Counted from the stretch's first letter, positions 13,805 to 26,899 are shown. The stretch: 64,000 bases of DNA from Fragum whitleyi (GCA_948146395.1 OX411558.1:34776350-34840349), one strand, 5' to 3'. The notes: generated from the letters alone by a model not told the origin. Made by a program: numbers and translations.

Positions 13805-13969
13805 TAAGGTATTGGACCCGTACTAGCTCCACAACATTTCAGAACTTAAATGATCTTTCACAATGTTAACTGTGGTTTCCTAATGAAATCATTAGAAAAC
13901 CTCAGTTAACGCTGCTAAAGTTCATTACTTCTGAGACATTGAAGAACTATTATGGGTGTACTACCTTCA
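13805..13969. mobile_element. Fold-back MITE family 3
   Basis: The ends AAGGTATTGGACCCG and the inverted GTGTACTACCTT enclose two arms centred on AACTGTGGTTTCCTAATG, so nearly the whole element is one hairpin. A second copy lies at 53644-53802. Confidence 0.65.
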
Positions 13970-14160
13970 AAAGGGAAATCATGCGGTGAAGAGTAAGATC
14001 AGACTGCTCATAATGTTTGGTTTTAACCTTAGTATTTATTTTACATCGATTTTGAAACAAGTTCTTACAACTTAGATAAATCACTCGCGATTCTGCTTCC
14101 TGGAAAAGTCACCAGCACTCACGCCAAAAATGTAGGCCAATAAAAGAACCAAAATCAATA

Positions 14161-14232
14161 GGTGCTCCCAGGAATCAAACTCAGGACCTTTTGGGTCAAG
14201 AGGCTGACGCTCTACCTCTTGACCACGGACAC
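14161..14232 (-). repeat. tRNA-like head of a SINE or tRNA pseudogene
   Basis: On the minus strand it reads GTGGTCAAGAGGTAGAGCG (box A-like) and later GAGTTTGATTCCTGGGAG (box B-like). The arms do not form a perfect cloverleaf, and a TE-like tail follows, so a working tRNA gene is unlikely. Confidence 0.5.
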
Positions 14233-16639
14233 CACATAGACCTAGGAAACCACATAATGTAAAATACAACCAATAAAAGTTTTCAAACCAATTTGTCTTA
14301 TAGAGATGTGCGTCTCCTTGAGGTCTCGAACAGATTTAGCAGAATTTACTTAATTACAATGGCACACAAAAAGTTGAAGAAAAAGGTCATGTTTTTTACT
14401 CTATTCAAAATTTTGTTCAGAAATTGATAAGAATCATTTCATTTCAAATTACACCAACTTTAAATTGATATTTCACAAAAGAATTAATTCATCATATGGC
14501 TCCTTCTTGCATGACAGAATCTTATTGATACTGCTGAAAATGCATTTTGCATTACATATTATTATAAAACCTTCCTCCCAGGTATAATTACTGTTAGGTG
14601 TTTTGGACCGCAGACAGAAATCATTGAATATAACAGTGAGAGGTATTCTCAATGAGCGCAATGAATTGTACCACAGTTAGAATGGAGAATTCGGAAACCC
14701 TATCCCACATCCATTGCCCTCCTTGAACCCCCTTACCAGACCGCAAGTTTGAAAACTGTTAGATAATGCATTTTAAAACATGAGTGGATCAAGGATTTTT
14801 TCTCAGGAGGTATGACTGAATATAACATTGTCAGTTAGAAAGCTAAATGTCATAGCTACAGATTGAACAGAGCCACATTGACATCAATGTGATAATATCT
14901 TTTAGTTTTATACCTCCATGAATAAGAAAATAATTCTTTACTTCTTTTAATCTAATATGTATCAAGAGTATTTTAAAGGGAAAATTTGTCATACAGTGTG
15001 AAACATTTTTGTAGGTTAGCAACTTAAATATGTTCATATAAAATAATTTTTTAAGAATATTTTTTCATAGGGTATGGAATCAGCCCATCAAAATTCAAAT
15101 TTTTAATAGAGGAAACTAAAATTCAAATAATCAAAAGGTACAAATAAATATAGCTTAAAAATAAGAAATCAAGAATGCTGAAATTGTAACCAAATACCCA
15201 GAAACTATTTCATGCATTTAATCACCTTGGGAACCCAGCCAAATGACTGTCTGCAAAACTTTTAATCTTTCATATAAAATCTAAAAAGAACCAACATCTA
15301 TTTGAATGCTATTGATATTTTAAACACAGTGGGTAATGTAGTGCATTGAATTGCCTGTGAATTATGGGGGTCCAAGGATAGATCCCCAGAACTTCTAGAA
15401 AATATCCTTTCCAACATTAATACATTACACTAAGTATGTACATGTATTATATTTATCTAATATAACCTCTATTTGTCTTGTTTTCGTCGATGTTTCTTAT
15501 TGAAATGCAAGATTCTAAAAATAACTGCATTATATCATTGTTCTAAAAATAACTGTGTGATATCATAAAAAATATCATATGGGATGTTATCACAGGGATA
15601 TTTGTATGGTTTTAAGATAAAAGATGTAGTGGTAGTACTAGTGCGATTAAAAGCAGCCACTTTGATATGACTTTTGAACTGATTAAACCTTGTCATGCTG
15701 AAAAAACAACAACACAGCCCTTTGTTCAGGAAACCATAGTGTGCTGCACAAATGTTAGCTGTGAGCTTCTCTGCTTTCCTATACTGAAGAGTGTGCTTGC
15801 TTGAGCAGCTTGCGATAGTCATAGCAACCTGACGTTGTTGTTACGTAAATCTCATAATTTTAAGAGGTGGGGGGGGGGGGGGGGGGGAGGTATTATTAAT
15901 CAACTGAGGTGCAGGATCTTTGAATAAAAAATATTTTTTTCTTCACTATACACTAAATAGTTCTGAAAATGTTTTCTGAGGGTAATGGGGAGACTAAGCT
16001 TTGATAAGTCATGTTTGTTGCCTAGAAAGCAGCCATTTTTGGAAATTAAGCGCTTGCTATGCGTTCAAGATAGACTGCTTTCTATAAAAACTGTTTGTGG
16101 CGAGTGCTTAGGTATCTTGAATGCAAGGGCAGGGTTAAGATGTTCTGGTGATTTGGGCCTTGTGTAAAAAGGTTCTAGGAAGTATAAAGTAACAAGGGAA
16201 TTCTGATAGCATATTGATAGACCATTGACATACAATAAATGCTCGGAGTTCTTTGATTGAATCATATGTAATTTTGCAACAGTCATGATGACAAGGCTTA
16301 ACTTGAAAAGTCTACAATATTGTGTCATCTTAGAAAGGATAAGGTGCTAAAAATGAGACTTGAGTATTGCCACTCCACACCCTCTCTGAATATACTAAGT
16401 GCTTTAGTTAAGACATTAAACCAATTGTTCACTCCCACTTACATACTTTCAAGGGTTTTTTACATACTTGAAATATCCATCATGTGAATGCAACAATTAG
16501 GAAACAAGAGAAACAATTTTCTAAGAACTTTCACTTAAAACTGCTCTTTAACTTTTAATAACGCACTGGATTCACTCATTCTGAGTCTGTATTAATTTCG
16601 AAAATATAATGTTTAAACTTTTCTAGTTTGAATTGAGGT

Positions 16640-16738
16640 CTGGTAGTATAGACTAAGATCAGACATAAGTGCAGGCTTATCTTTGTGTATACCTCCTGCC
16701 AAAGAAGGAACATTACCGAATCAGCATGATAAGGGTTA
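16640..16738. mobile_element. Partial piggyBac-like MITE family 1
   Basis: It contains GACTAAGATCAGACATAAG, TACCTCCTGCCAAAGAAGG and the end TCAGCATGATAAGGGTTAA. The left end has decayed. Confidence 0.55.
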
Positions 16739-17079
16739 AAAGGCATTTCAAGTTGTTTGAGTGACTGAGAATTGACAACGCATTGAATTTCCAAGCAATT
16801 ATGCAAAATGATTAAGCCAAGTAAGGACTTGGTTAGATCAGCAAACAATTTGATCATGGTCTACACTTTAATATCTGTAGATAGGACTTACGATGATTGG
16901 TGAGTATACATGTACTTAAAATGTCATCTCGAATCTGATCCAGTTTTTGACTTCCTCATGTAAATTGTCTGTGAGTTTTCAGTTTTAATCATTTCTCATG
17001 ACTTTTTTATTCTATCTGCATTAGCTTCATTTTTTTCCTTAAAAAATGTTTGATACATCAGTCTGTTGGTGGAATTTTG

Positions 17080-17169
17080 AGGAACACTGCAACATTGTGC
17101 ATGCTGATCTTCATCTATACCACATTCAAAAGCAGGAATATTTCATAGGATCAGCTTTACAAGGGTTAA
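17080..17169. mobile_element. Partial piggyBac-like MITE family 1
   Basis: It contains GCATGCTGATCTTCATCTAT and AAGCAGGAATATTTCATAGG and ends GGATCAGCTTTACAAGGGTTAA. It is diverged and truncated. Confidence 0.5.
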
Positions 17170-18211
17170 GCAACTTAAATGAGTTAATTAGTTCTGACAT
17201 AATTACAATATCACCCCACCCACTATTGCCCTGAGGTCCATTTTGACATGATCAGTGTGTGCAATATAATATCATGTCTAACATCATAATTTACAAATGT
17301 CAGTTTACACCGTTCTGATTGTTTTAGACGGTCAGTAACTCATAATTGACCACTTGCTGGACAGCAGGTAATCTGTCTACTGGACATTCAGCCTGTAGAG
17401 CTTAAAATGATTGGTTTATAAACCTATCTATCGATTGGGAAACAAGTTCTTACAACTTTGTTTTGAGTGTAATTTTGCAAACAAATTTTTATTCAGCATG
17501 AGAAGGGTACAGCCAAAATTACATTGCCCTTACCTTCAACGCCAATCATTGGATCATAAAAAATCAACAATAATCATTCATGTAACAGAATACAACATGG
17601 ACATTCATTCAACAAATGGAAGCATGTTGAATACATGTGTCTTTACATTAAAATCCGACATTGTTTCTTTACAAATGAACGATTACTGACACATCATTCT
17701 ACATAATGTTTTCCAACATGACAACTTGATTGTGTCGTGTTCTCTTTCACGTCTGACGGAGTGCCGAGGTCACACGCATCTCAAATTCACTTTGTACTCG
17801 AATGCAGTGTATGGCAATATGAATATCCACTCAGAAACCTCTTGAAAAGTGCCTTAGATTGGTCTTTTCAGCACCAAGTTCTAATAGTTTTTTGGGGGGC
17901 TTTATAATTATATAGAAAGATGAATTTTCAATTTCTCTCTTGAAACTTTCTGCTTAAGGCTGCATTCATTTAGACTATAATCTACAACACATTTTTGGCA
18001 CCATCGTGTATAATTATTTAACTAAACTAACCCAAAATTTATCTGATATTACCCCACTCCCATTGAAACAATTAACTCAGTCAGGTGCTAAGCATATCAG
18101 TCAAAAAACACCTGTTGAAAGTCTTATATCATATACCTGAAAACTTATACAGATTTGTAATTTCAATTAGATTCAAGATTCAATTACCAGACACTTTCTT
18201 TCTCTTTTTAT

Positions 18212-18420
18212 ATTCGTGACAAGCAAAAAGGGACCATCTTGGAAGTTAGTAAGTGTCGCTCCTAGTCAGAATGCGCAACTGCACAGACTGACCAGAGTTG
18301 AAACTTTTCGTATTTTGCCGAATTTATTAATCTAGAATGACAAATCTACCTAACCATTACCTTTTCCAAATATTCATTTTACGGAGTTCCCAGATGCAGG
18401 TCCCTTTTTGCATGACGAGT
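18212..18420. mobile_element. Small MITE with GCAAAAAGGGACC ends
   Basis: The inverted ends are TTCGTGACAAGCAAAAAGGG at the left and the reverse complement of TCGTCATGCAAAAAGGGACC at the right, about 210 bp apart. No open frame is present and the class is unknown. Confidence 0.55.
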
Positions 18421-19154
18421 CACATTTATTTGTTAATCTTTCAATAATTTTTCATGCACCTTATATATGTATAAAGAGTTAAAACTCTATCAATTATCAA
18501 AACTCTTGTTGTAAAATTCATTTTAAAACTTTATAAATATCAAAGGGAATAATCAAAAACTACAATAATTAATCATCAATGAATATGATAATAAAACTCT
18601 GGCTACAAGTTGCATCAATTACCATAAATATATACAAAAAATGTGTAAATACAACTCAAGATATAAGATGCAGCTAGGCAAGACAATAAGCATACCAATA
18701 AGTATAATAAAGAAAAAAACTTTAAAAGGAAATTTGAAAAATAATCACATACTAGGCATTACTGTAATGGTCGAGCTATAAGTTGCCACAAAAGCATACA
18801 AAAAAAAAACCTTAAAAGTCTGCTTGTACATCAAAGTATGATAGTGCAGTTTTAGGTGTTTAAGACACGAATGAAATATTCATCGGGCATTATAATAAGT
18901 CACAAGTTAGATAACAAAATCTTCTAAATTCACAACATAAGACTGAGCTTGTTGTTACTTAGTACATTTTCTTTTTCCTTCACAAAATGAAACTTAATGA
19001 GAGATTTTTTCATTTTGTTGACATACAATATCATAGTAAGCGGCAATTCATTTGCTTTAAAAGAAATTTGTTCGTTTTTTGTTGTTTTTTGCAAGTGGAA
19101 AATTAAATTGAAGCTGATTTAAAATTACTTTGAATAGACAGATGACCTTGTCTG

Positions 19155-19384
19155 TTAACCCTTTGCTGTTTTACAAAATTTTGGACCTGTCCAAATCCAA
19201 AGGTTTTGCAGACGAAAATTAAAAATGGATTTAATTTGAAAAAATAACCATTCAGTAGGGTAGAAAATAGTGTGGAAAAAGAAGAAATTGCTTGTCAGAA
19301 GCAATTTCTTCTTTTTTCACAATGTTTTCTCGATCATAAAATCACAGACACGTAAAAAGCAGGGATTAAACAGCAAAGGGTTAA
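19155..19384 (+). mobile_element. piggyBac-like MITE family 2, full copy
   Basis: TTAA flanks both sides, with inverted ends CCCTTTGCTGTTT and AAACAGCAAAGGG. The centre carries a palindrome around AGAAGAAATTGCTTGTCAG. A second copy, inverted, lies at 53133-53360 next to Sp exon 4. Confidence 0.8.
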
Positions 19385-19387
19385 TTG

Positions 19388-19634
19388 TTAACCCTTGTCA
19401 TGCTGAACCCGGAATATTCCTCCTTTGGCAGGAGCTATAGACAAACTTCAGCCTGCACATATGTGCAGTCTGATGTTACTCTACACCACCTGTTTCTCAC
19501 TTTCAAACCAGAATTGTCAAAAGATTTATTTTTTAAAATAAAAATTGACCTACAGTTGGTACTTACAGTGCTTTTTGCCCTTTGATTTTGATGCAAATTT
19601 TGAGCCAAAATTTATTCAGCATGACAAGGGTTAA
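19388..19634. mobile_element. piggyBac-like MITE family 1, full copy
   Basis: The element is TTAA-bounded, with inverted ends CCCTTGTCATGCTGAA and TTCAGCATGACAAGGG, a clean pair. It lies only 3 bp from the family 2 element to its left. Confidence 0.82.
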
Positions 19635-19659
19635 CAGCAGAATCACAATTCAAACTGAA

Positions 19660-20012
19660 ACTATTATCAATATTGCTTCAGCAACCACTTCTATCAAGTG
19701 ACCAATTTTATTAAACGACCTCCATAAAAGTGTCTTCACCATAAGCAAAATCTCTAACAAGTAGACATTCTTATCAAAAGATTGTTTATTATTGAATCTT
19801 ATGTTGTTGGAACCAATTAGAATTGTCTCAATGAGACAATTTCAATGGGTTTGAACATCATAGAACTTAGTAAGATTTATTTAATAATCTTTGCATGTAT
19901 GTGCTAAAAAAATGTGACTGTCTGATTTATCACGAAGTATTGTATTAAGCAACCATTCCAATAAGCGACCACTTTTTGATGGTCCCCTTGGTGGTCATTT
20001 AACTGTTTACTG
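19660..20012 (-). repeat. Inverted copy of the GTTAAGCGACCACTT repeat
   Basis: It shares ordered blocks with 6983-7320 on the opposite strand, including AAGCGACCACTTTTTGATGG near the right end and AGCAACCACTTCTATCAAG near the left. Confidence 0.65.
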
Positions 20013-21244
20013 TAATGTCTTGTGCAGGAAATGAAGTCTTAGGTTTGGAATTGACCATTCATTAATAAATACAAACATATAGATATAATAAATGATAATG
20101 GACGATTTCGTATATAATAAAGAACATGAAAGGTTTGACATGCGGTTAATAGAGACAAACAGATCATCATCAGATGATATCATATTAAAACTTGTGTATT
20201 GCACCTAAATATGTATGCTATTGCATCAATACTGTAATTAAAGGTTACAACAATAATTACATACATGTACTAGTATATTTTTCATACATTTTGGTATGTA
20301 TTATAGTATCACAAAAAACAACATGGATGCGGGTAAATAATCACAAGCAAAAGATAATCATAATGCATCCAGATAATTCAGAGCTACAGATAGAGGGGGT
20401 ATTTTGGTTTTCAAATTTAAATATTTCATTTGTCTTAACTTATACCTTATGTTGTTGGTTTTTAGACTGGCTTTACCCCCTCTTATCTGGACCCCTGAGA
20501 TTATACAGCTGGTTCATGATTTATAAATTAAAGGTCAGAAAAAACAAAGTTCAATACTGGTCCAATTTAAGAAAGGACAAGTTCAAGTGTTTCATATGAT
20601 AGAAAACAACAATTTTAATCAACAAAAAGCAATTTCTTCTTCTTTCTGCTTTTTATCCTTTAGCATAAGAAATTGAATATGTCATCTTTCTTAGGGATAA
20701 CATATGGCAATTCAAATACTGTTTCAATTAATATCCCAGTATATCACAGATTTTGCTCAATGAAATACCTGACGTAAATATTGTTTACGAATATCAGTGA
20801 TATTACTATCAAAGTCAAGAGGCTATAACCTTAAGTATCACTCTAATACTACATCAACTTTATAGTATGAATGACTTATAATAATATTGAAAAATCGCAG
20901 TCGAATATCTGCCCATTATTGTAAAATCGTAAATGCTCTATTTACTTAAACTCTTAACTCGTTCTTGACTGATAGTGAGAAAATATTTGGCCAAGACACA
21001 GATAGCTTGTTATTTGTCATAATGAAAATGAAGCAAATTAAAAAGGTGCTATCATCAAAAGATATGGATTTGGCTTTGATAGTGTTGGAAGCAGAGTTGT
21101 ATTTAACTCCCTTAATTCGAGCTCTTTAAAAATAAAGTTAGAGAAGCTACCAAGAAAGCTCCATTAATCCTACTGTAGGTTTATCATGGCTTCTTCTTGC
21201 TTGTATGGGGCTATTAATATGCACCATTTTCAACAATCTTGCAT

Positions 21245-21590
21245 TTACCAGGGCTAGTGTTAGTGTTTGATATTAAGGAGACATTGACTCCTTACCAAAG
21301 AAATTTTTGGGGTCAAAACTGATTTAAAAGTGGTCAAAACTACAGAACAAGCAAATCATATGTAGAATTTTGCACAATTTAGAGTCGCTTTACCTGTTTC
21401 TCTTAATGATATGAAGTAAGCAATGATAATCTTAGGTACAAAACCATGTTTTGACCATTGGTAATTTCTCTCAAAGGGGGCAAAATGAACCCCTTGGGAG
21501 AAATTTCCAGGGTCAAATAAGCATATTTTCAGATTTTTGAGGGTCAAAACCCTAACTGGTTTATGAGTCAAACAAGAGCGCTGGTAATTC
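21245..21590 (+). repeat. Dispersed repeat (GTGTTAGTGTTTGATATT family), copy 1
   Basis: It begins GGGCTAGTGTTAGTGTTTGA and runs through CATTGACTCC, GGGTCAAAAC and CTTAGGTACAAAACCATG blocks to AACAAGAGCGC. A clear relative lies at 51872-52220 and a diverged one at 57675-57990. Confidence 0.7.
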
Positions 21591-23110
21591 CAGTAATGGC
21601 AGAAACTTAAAGTAGTATGTATAGGCACCAAGAAAATCTAAATGTCCAACATTAAGGCACATTACCTTTTAAAGTCTTATTAAATATTCATACAGGTTTA
21701 TTTCTAATAATTGTAATGTTCAAATTAATTTGTGTTTGGCCTTTTAGTACAAGTAACCACTTGATGTTTTGAGTTCTGTTCAAATTTATATGCAAGGCTG
21801 GCTTTTTAATAGGATGCAAAGGCTACTCTTTTCAATCATTTTGATACAATCAATTGATGACTAAGACTTTGTGTTTATAAAGCAAGTTTAAAGATATTAT
21901 CAAAATAAAATATAGCCACCAAAATGAAAAGGACAGAATGATATATAATTATGTATTTTTCTGATAAAATATCAAAATATTTACTGGGCCGAAAAGTCAA
22001 TATTGAAAATTGACTTTATTCAATTCATCCAAGATCTATTTTATATGTTTATTGATGGGTTCAAAGCAAAATTATTTGCTTTTTGCTTTATCACCTTTCT
22101 GAATTCCATCTAAACAGAGAACTGACCTGAAATGCAATTTGCTGACAATTTTTGGGTTGCCAGTTCGAAACCCATCTGAGACAGACTTTGGAATCTTTCC
22201 AACGCTTTCAATTCTGGGGTTTTGAGGTCTAACTCCAGTTCCATATAGCCTGAATATTTTCTTCATACATTTAAAAGGATCAGCATGATACTGTACTAAG
22301 TGTCTGATTACAATTTTTAGACACATAGAACTGTATTTCACTCAAAACCCTTAAAAATTGCTTAGAATTATTGCATTATGTAACACATGACAGTCTTCCA
22401 GTTGTAGGGATAGAGTGGTTATCCTGATCTGAGAGGCCATGTCAAGCTGTCTTATGTCTGACCTTGAAATTTGACCTTGACTTTGAACATACAGAAAAAT
22501 AGCTGATTCATATGTAAGAGGTATAGTGTAACAGTAATAAAGATGTCGATGTATATGAAGATGTAAAAAATTGTGCCGTAACCTTCTCTTGAATACATGA
22601 TTATAGAACCTTATTGTCCCGAGTGTAGCTTAAACTGCCACTATAATTATATAACTTAAAGATTGTTGAAAATGGTGTAAAATACCTTACAAAGCAAGAC
22701 ATTTAATCTTACAGTAGAATTTTATTTAGACTTGATTATACAATATGATTTAGTAGACTGACATTTACCACTCATTACCCCATTATTACATAATTTCTAG
22801 TCTAATTCTTGACCTTGATGTAAAAGCCATTTTTGTATTTATATAGCAATTCAAATTAATGATAATTAGCCTATGATAATTCTGATCACTCTCTTAATTT
22901 TGAAGTATGCATATTAATTATAATTTATATATATATATCACACATCTAGTGTCAAATATGTTCAGAAAATTGTCTATAAAACTTTGATTTTCTATCACAG
23001 TATGAACAGCTGCAGGTTTTCAATTTCACTTGAACAACATATTGCAGATCTTTTGTATATTATATGAGCCTGTGCATGACATTTCCAACAATAACAAATT
23101 TGAGCCATAC

Positions 23111-23158
23111 GAAGACTCTGGCCAGCCTGTGCATCCGCACAGTCTGACCAGAGTCTTC
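23111..23158. repeat. Hairpin repeat GAAGACTCTGGCCAG/CTGACCAGAGTCTTC
   Basis: The 22-nt arms (23111-23132 and 23137-23158) have two mismatches and a 4-nt loop. The same hairpin with a longer loop is at 31037-31089 and again in the duplicated copy. Confidence 0.8.
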
Positions 23159-23313
23159 ACTCATCAGTTTTGATAGATAAAGATAGATAAGGTCTCAAAG
23201 AATATTTGTACAGTCAGGCTATCTCCTATTCAGATCTATAATTTTCACCATTCACATCTCAATTTGTTGGAAATGTCATGCACTGGCTCTATAATTTGTT
23301 TCATTTCTCAGAC

Positions 23314-23532
23314 CTAACCCTTGTCATGCTTCAGGAAAAGTTGCATTAAAGTGCTGAAAGCACTGGGTGTACTAATAATGGGTCAATTATATATTTTGAA
23401 AAATATACTTTCAAACTTTCCTGCACTCAGGTTTAAATAGGTGGTAAAGACCAAGATCAGCCTGCACATATGTGCAGACTAATCTTGGTCTTTACCTTCT
23501 GCATCTTCCAGCTTCAGCATGTCAAGGGTTAA
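23314..23532. mobile_element. piggyBac-like MITE family 1, near-full copy
   Basis: The left end is CTAACCCTTGTCATGCT (TTAA mutated to CTAA) and the right end AGCATGTCAAGGGTTAA. The centre is AGACCAAGATCAGCCTGCAC and its complement, a strong internal palindrome. It lies less than 200 bp from the signal-peptide exon, in the intron downstream of it. Confidence 0.75.
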
Positions 23533-23721
23533 CAATTAGTAAGAATTCCCTATTTCCTTAAGGAATTCCTAAATGAATTCCAAAACTCTGGAAATTTTCA
23601 TCTGAGAATTTGTATATGATATATCAATTTTTTTATATTTAAAACGATTTTAATTAAAAATTAGTTCATTTTATAAAATTATAACAATGACTTTAATGTT
23701 ATAAACTAGTAAATGACTTAC

Positions 23722-23798
23722 CTGTGTCTCCACGTCTTGACTGTCCCTCTGTGTACGAGCATAATCCCAGTATGAGCAGGACTGCGCTCAGTAGCGCT
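23722..23798 (-). CDS. Signal-peptide core exon
   Basis: The 77-nt exon is bounded by a pyrimidine-rich acceptor and a consensus donor on the minus strand. It encodes the hydrophobic stretch ALLSAVLLILGLCSYTEG and then QSRRGDT. It is distinctly GC-richer than the surrounding DNA, as expected of an exon. Confidence 0.68.
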
Positions 23799-26642
23799 CT
23801 GTAATAGAGGGAAATCATTTTGAGGTGTTAGCACAAGACTATTGTAAGTGCCTGTATATCGAGATCTATGGGCACTAACAATATTGTTGTTCAGACCCCC
23901 TCGAAATTTGTAAATGTGTGGACCCCCTTAATAAGCATAGTTAAATACTAGGTAATGAAAACAGAAAGGGTTTTCCAGGGACAACACTTGTCAACCCTGC
24001 ATATGTCTGACCTTTAAATATGACCTAGACATTTAATTTACAGCCATAACTAGTTTAACTGACACTACTACTTCTTATAAGAAACAGCTGTGCCAAATTC
24101 TTTTGAAATCCATTTATAAATATGGAAGTTATACTCTAGACAAAGTGTGACCTTGACCTTTGATGTGACTTTGACCTTTGAGGTACCAAAAAAAAATCTT
24201 TTAACTAGATTGTGGGGAATTGTGGGCAACTTTTGTGTGTAAGTTATGTGGAAATCCACCCATAAATGAAGTAGCTCTGCTCAGTACAAAATCCAATGAT
24301 TTATACACTTTAATGCACTAACACACTATGGATGAGTTAAACCATACTTCCCCCCCCCCCCCCCCCCCATTCTTGTCTCATGAATAGGCTTGGAGTAATT
24401 GGCAATTTTAAGAATTTGGTTAAGTTTTGCATACAAAACAGACAACAGACAGACAGACATTATAAAAACAATATGCATAGTTTTACTAAACTCCTTTTTT
24501 CCATCTCAGGTTTGATCCAAATCTGCCACAAATATCTTTTCTAACAATGGCATTTGTCTCCCAGTAATAAGTTTAAATGGTAAACCTATGTAGGATGAGC
24601 ACTTGGAGTTTTGAAAGGATGTAATGGTAGTAGACATGTAAAAAATACAAGGAATTTGCTACTCCAACTGCTGTATTTGGATGAAAATGTTTTACTTTTA
24701 CAGCAGCATTAAACTCAATTCCTACAAAATTACAAAATTCCAGGATCATTCAATGTCACATAAAAAATGTTAAAATCAAATTAGAATCAAATTCATTGTA
24801 CAATCAAATTGGCATGAAGTAAACAGAAAAGAACAAGGGTTTTAATAAGCCCAAATAAAATGCATCATCTCAGTCATAAAACAATTGGGCGATGGCCATT
24901 TATCTCTCCAGATAGCCAGGTATTAAATCTGCTCTGTATTCAAAATGTAAATGTCCATGAAATGTTGAGAAACCGTAACCCACTGTGCATATGAACTTGG
25001 GTGCAGAGCAGGGAACCAGTTTTAAATGTTTGAGGAGGTTTTGTCATCCTGAACACAGACTTGCTGTTATATGTGATATGGGAACTCCATAAATTAGATA
25101 TTTGAAAAAGAGATTGAATCTAGTTGAGGGATACCTGAGGTCACATTTTAAAAGTTCTCATACAGGAGGGTAGAATGACTAATCTATGTTAAGAAAATCA
25201 CACAAGTGAAAAATACCATTATATTTAATTGTGGGTTATCAAATCATATCATTTCTTTGATTCAATTTTCAGATTTTCTCACTTGATCACCATTTTTTTT
25301 TTCTTTTCATTTCTGTGGGTAAGAAGCGTAGGTTGGCCTTTTTTTTCAAATTATCTTTGGCTTCAACAGGGTAAGACTGTACATAATTGAGCATTCAAAA
25401 AAATTTGTCTTCCACAATTGCACACAATTTAAACTTAAAAGTAAGTTGTAAAATTTGACATTTTTTCACAAACAAACTAAAATATAAATAATGACATAAA
25501 CAGGTAAAGAAGAAACAACTGTGTTAATTGATTTGTGTCTTCCAAAGACAATTAACTCGAAATTTTAGTCTCCTCATGCTATATCATGTGAAAAACAGTG
25601 TGGATAGCAGGATTTTATTTGGATGACGCATCAGCAATATGGGGTACCACGGACCCTAAATATATTTAGAGTCTCTGGGGGTACCAAGGACCTGGTAGGT
25701 GGAGAAATAGGAGTCCTTTCTTATGTCAATGGATACAATATTTTAAATTAAGATATTTTTTGTTTTGGATTTCAACTTGTTTTTGAGGTTATATCAAGGT
25801 ATCATTTGCTTACATGTAAAGAAAGTATTTGATATGATAATTTAAGGCTCAACTTCAGGAAAGAATTGAAAACTGTTTGAAACAGTCTTCAATTTTTTTC
25901 TGAAGTTGATCCCCAGAGGGTCAATGGGACTCACATCAGATAACTTTTAGGGTCCTTGCTACTTCTTTGTGAGCCTTAAAGCCCGGAGGTTAATGAAGAT
26001 CTTACTTATTAAAGAGAGTGAAAATCAGGGGGTCTAGGATTTTAGCTTCATAACTAGATGAATACAAGTACTATTTTCATTTCATATAATTTGATATTAT
26101 CATTTGATGTCTTTCTTTTGTAACTACTTTATTCCCAAGCTTACAACATAATTGCATGCTCATCATTTTCTTCACAGCAACATGAAACCAATTTTTCAGC
26201 GAATCAGATAGCACAAGTCGTAATGCCTAATGGACCCACCCAAAATTATATTTCTTTGCATTTCAAAAGTAGCTGCCGAAATAAAACTCGAATTATGTTG
26301 AAAAGGGCTTAAAACCCCATACAAACGAATTTAAAAGTACCAAAATGTCACTAAATATTTCTCGTCTTTAGACAGAATAAATTGGCCACCAAATAAAAGA
26401 TGTTCAAAAAAGATTTATTAATTTAGAATATCTACACCAAGGCACACAAAACTCTATTTAGTTAAACTTGATCGCCCCAAAATGACATTTTTCAACGTGC
26501 TATTAAAATACGGCCAAAGGCTTAACTTTAAACACCTGTATCGTATGGCCGCTTTAAGTTAAGATTTCATCTCACCCGAGGGCTAATTTACATGTAAAAA
26601 GTTGGGGAAAGTCAAAATAATGGTCACTTACCTTAGCCGCAT
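23722..26642 (-). CDS. 5' end of a secreted or membrane protein gene (partial)
   Basis: Two minus-strand exons join in frame. ATGCGGCTAAG (26642 down to 26632) is followed by the donor GTAAGTGA. A 77-nt exon (23798 down to 23722) sits between the acceptor TTTCCCTCTATTACAG and the donor CACAG|GTAAGT. The joined product starts MRLRALLSAVLLILGLCSYT, then EGQSRRGDT. This is a good signal peptide: basic start, hydrophobic core, and small residues before a likely cut near TEG|Q. An RGD tripeptide follows. The exon pair ends in phase 1. No convincing next exon was found between 1 and 23700, so the rest probably lies beyond the left edge. The protein family cannot be told from 29 residues. An alternative is a single exon starting MISLYY at 23818, but the strong acceptor and shared frame favour the two-exon model. 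Confidence 0.65.
24470..24690 (+). repeat. Decayed SINE body
   Basis: It contains TTTGTCTCCCAGTAATAAG, GGATGAGCACTTGGAG and GAAAGGATGTAATGG, the body blocks shared with the SINE at 35072. The tRNA-like head is not recognisable. Confidence 0.5.
24700..26630 (-). other. Intron between the two 5' exons of the minus-strand gene
   Basis: This part of the 2.8-kb intron is AT-rich and contains no exon-like segment that I can support. Confidence 0.5.
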
Positions 26643-26678
26643 TTTGTATGTTAACCTGTTAAATGTCCCTGCACTGAT
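26632..26678 (-). CDS. ATG-bearing exon of the minus-strand signal-peptide gene
   Basis: On the minus strand the exon follows a plausible acceptor (TTCTTTTAATCAG) and ends CTAAG|GTAAGTGA. Only the last 11 nt (from 26642) are coding, ATGCGGCTAAG. The rest would be 5' untranslated. The exon could also be longer and be the first one. Confidence 0.55.
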
Positions 26679-26899
26679 CTGATTAAAAGAATCACATGAA
26701 AGTTTATCAGTGCAGTAGAATAAAAGGTAAGAACACAGACACAAGAGTATATTCCCTACTAACGCACCGATTGCGACTAAACTCGTATCTATTGCGGCTC
26801 ACTGCTTTGAAGTACACTACTACTGTACGTATACGTACGCGGGTTATTCAGACGGTCGAGCTAATGTTTAAACCCTGTACGCTAATGCCATGCGATCTG

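Noticed and set aside
15535..15822. 95-codon minus-strand frame
   Set aside because: No domain, signal or splice context; composition looks random for AT-rich DNA.
22072..22341. 89-codon minus-strand frame
   Set aside because: No family recognised and no flanking splice sites. It could be a transposon remnant, but nothing in the sequence proves it.
23799..23818. In-frame upstream ATG giving MISLYY before the signal-peptide core
   Set aside because: The bases form a good pyrimidine-rich splice acceptor (CCCTCTATTACAG), and a matching ATG exon with donor in the right phase exists at 26632. It remains an alternative start.
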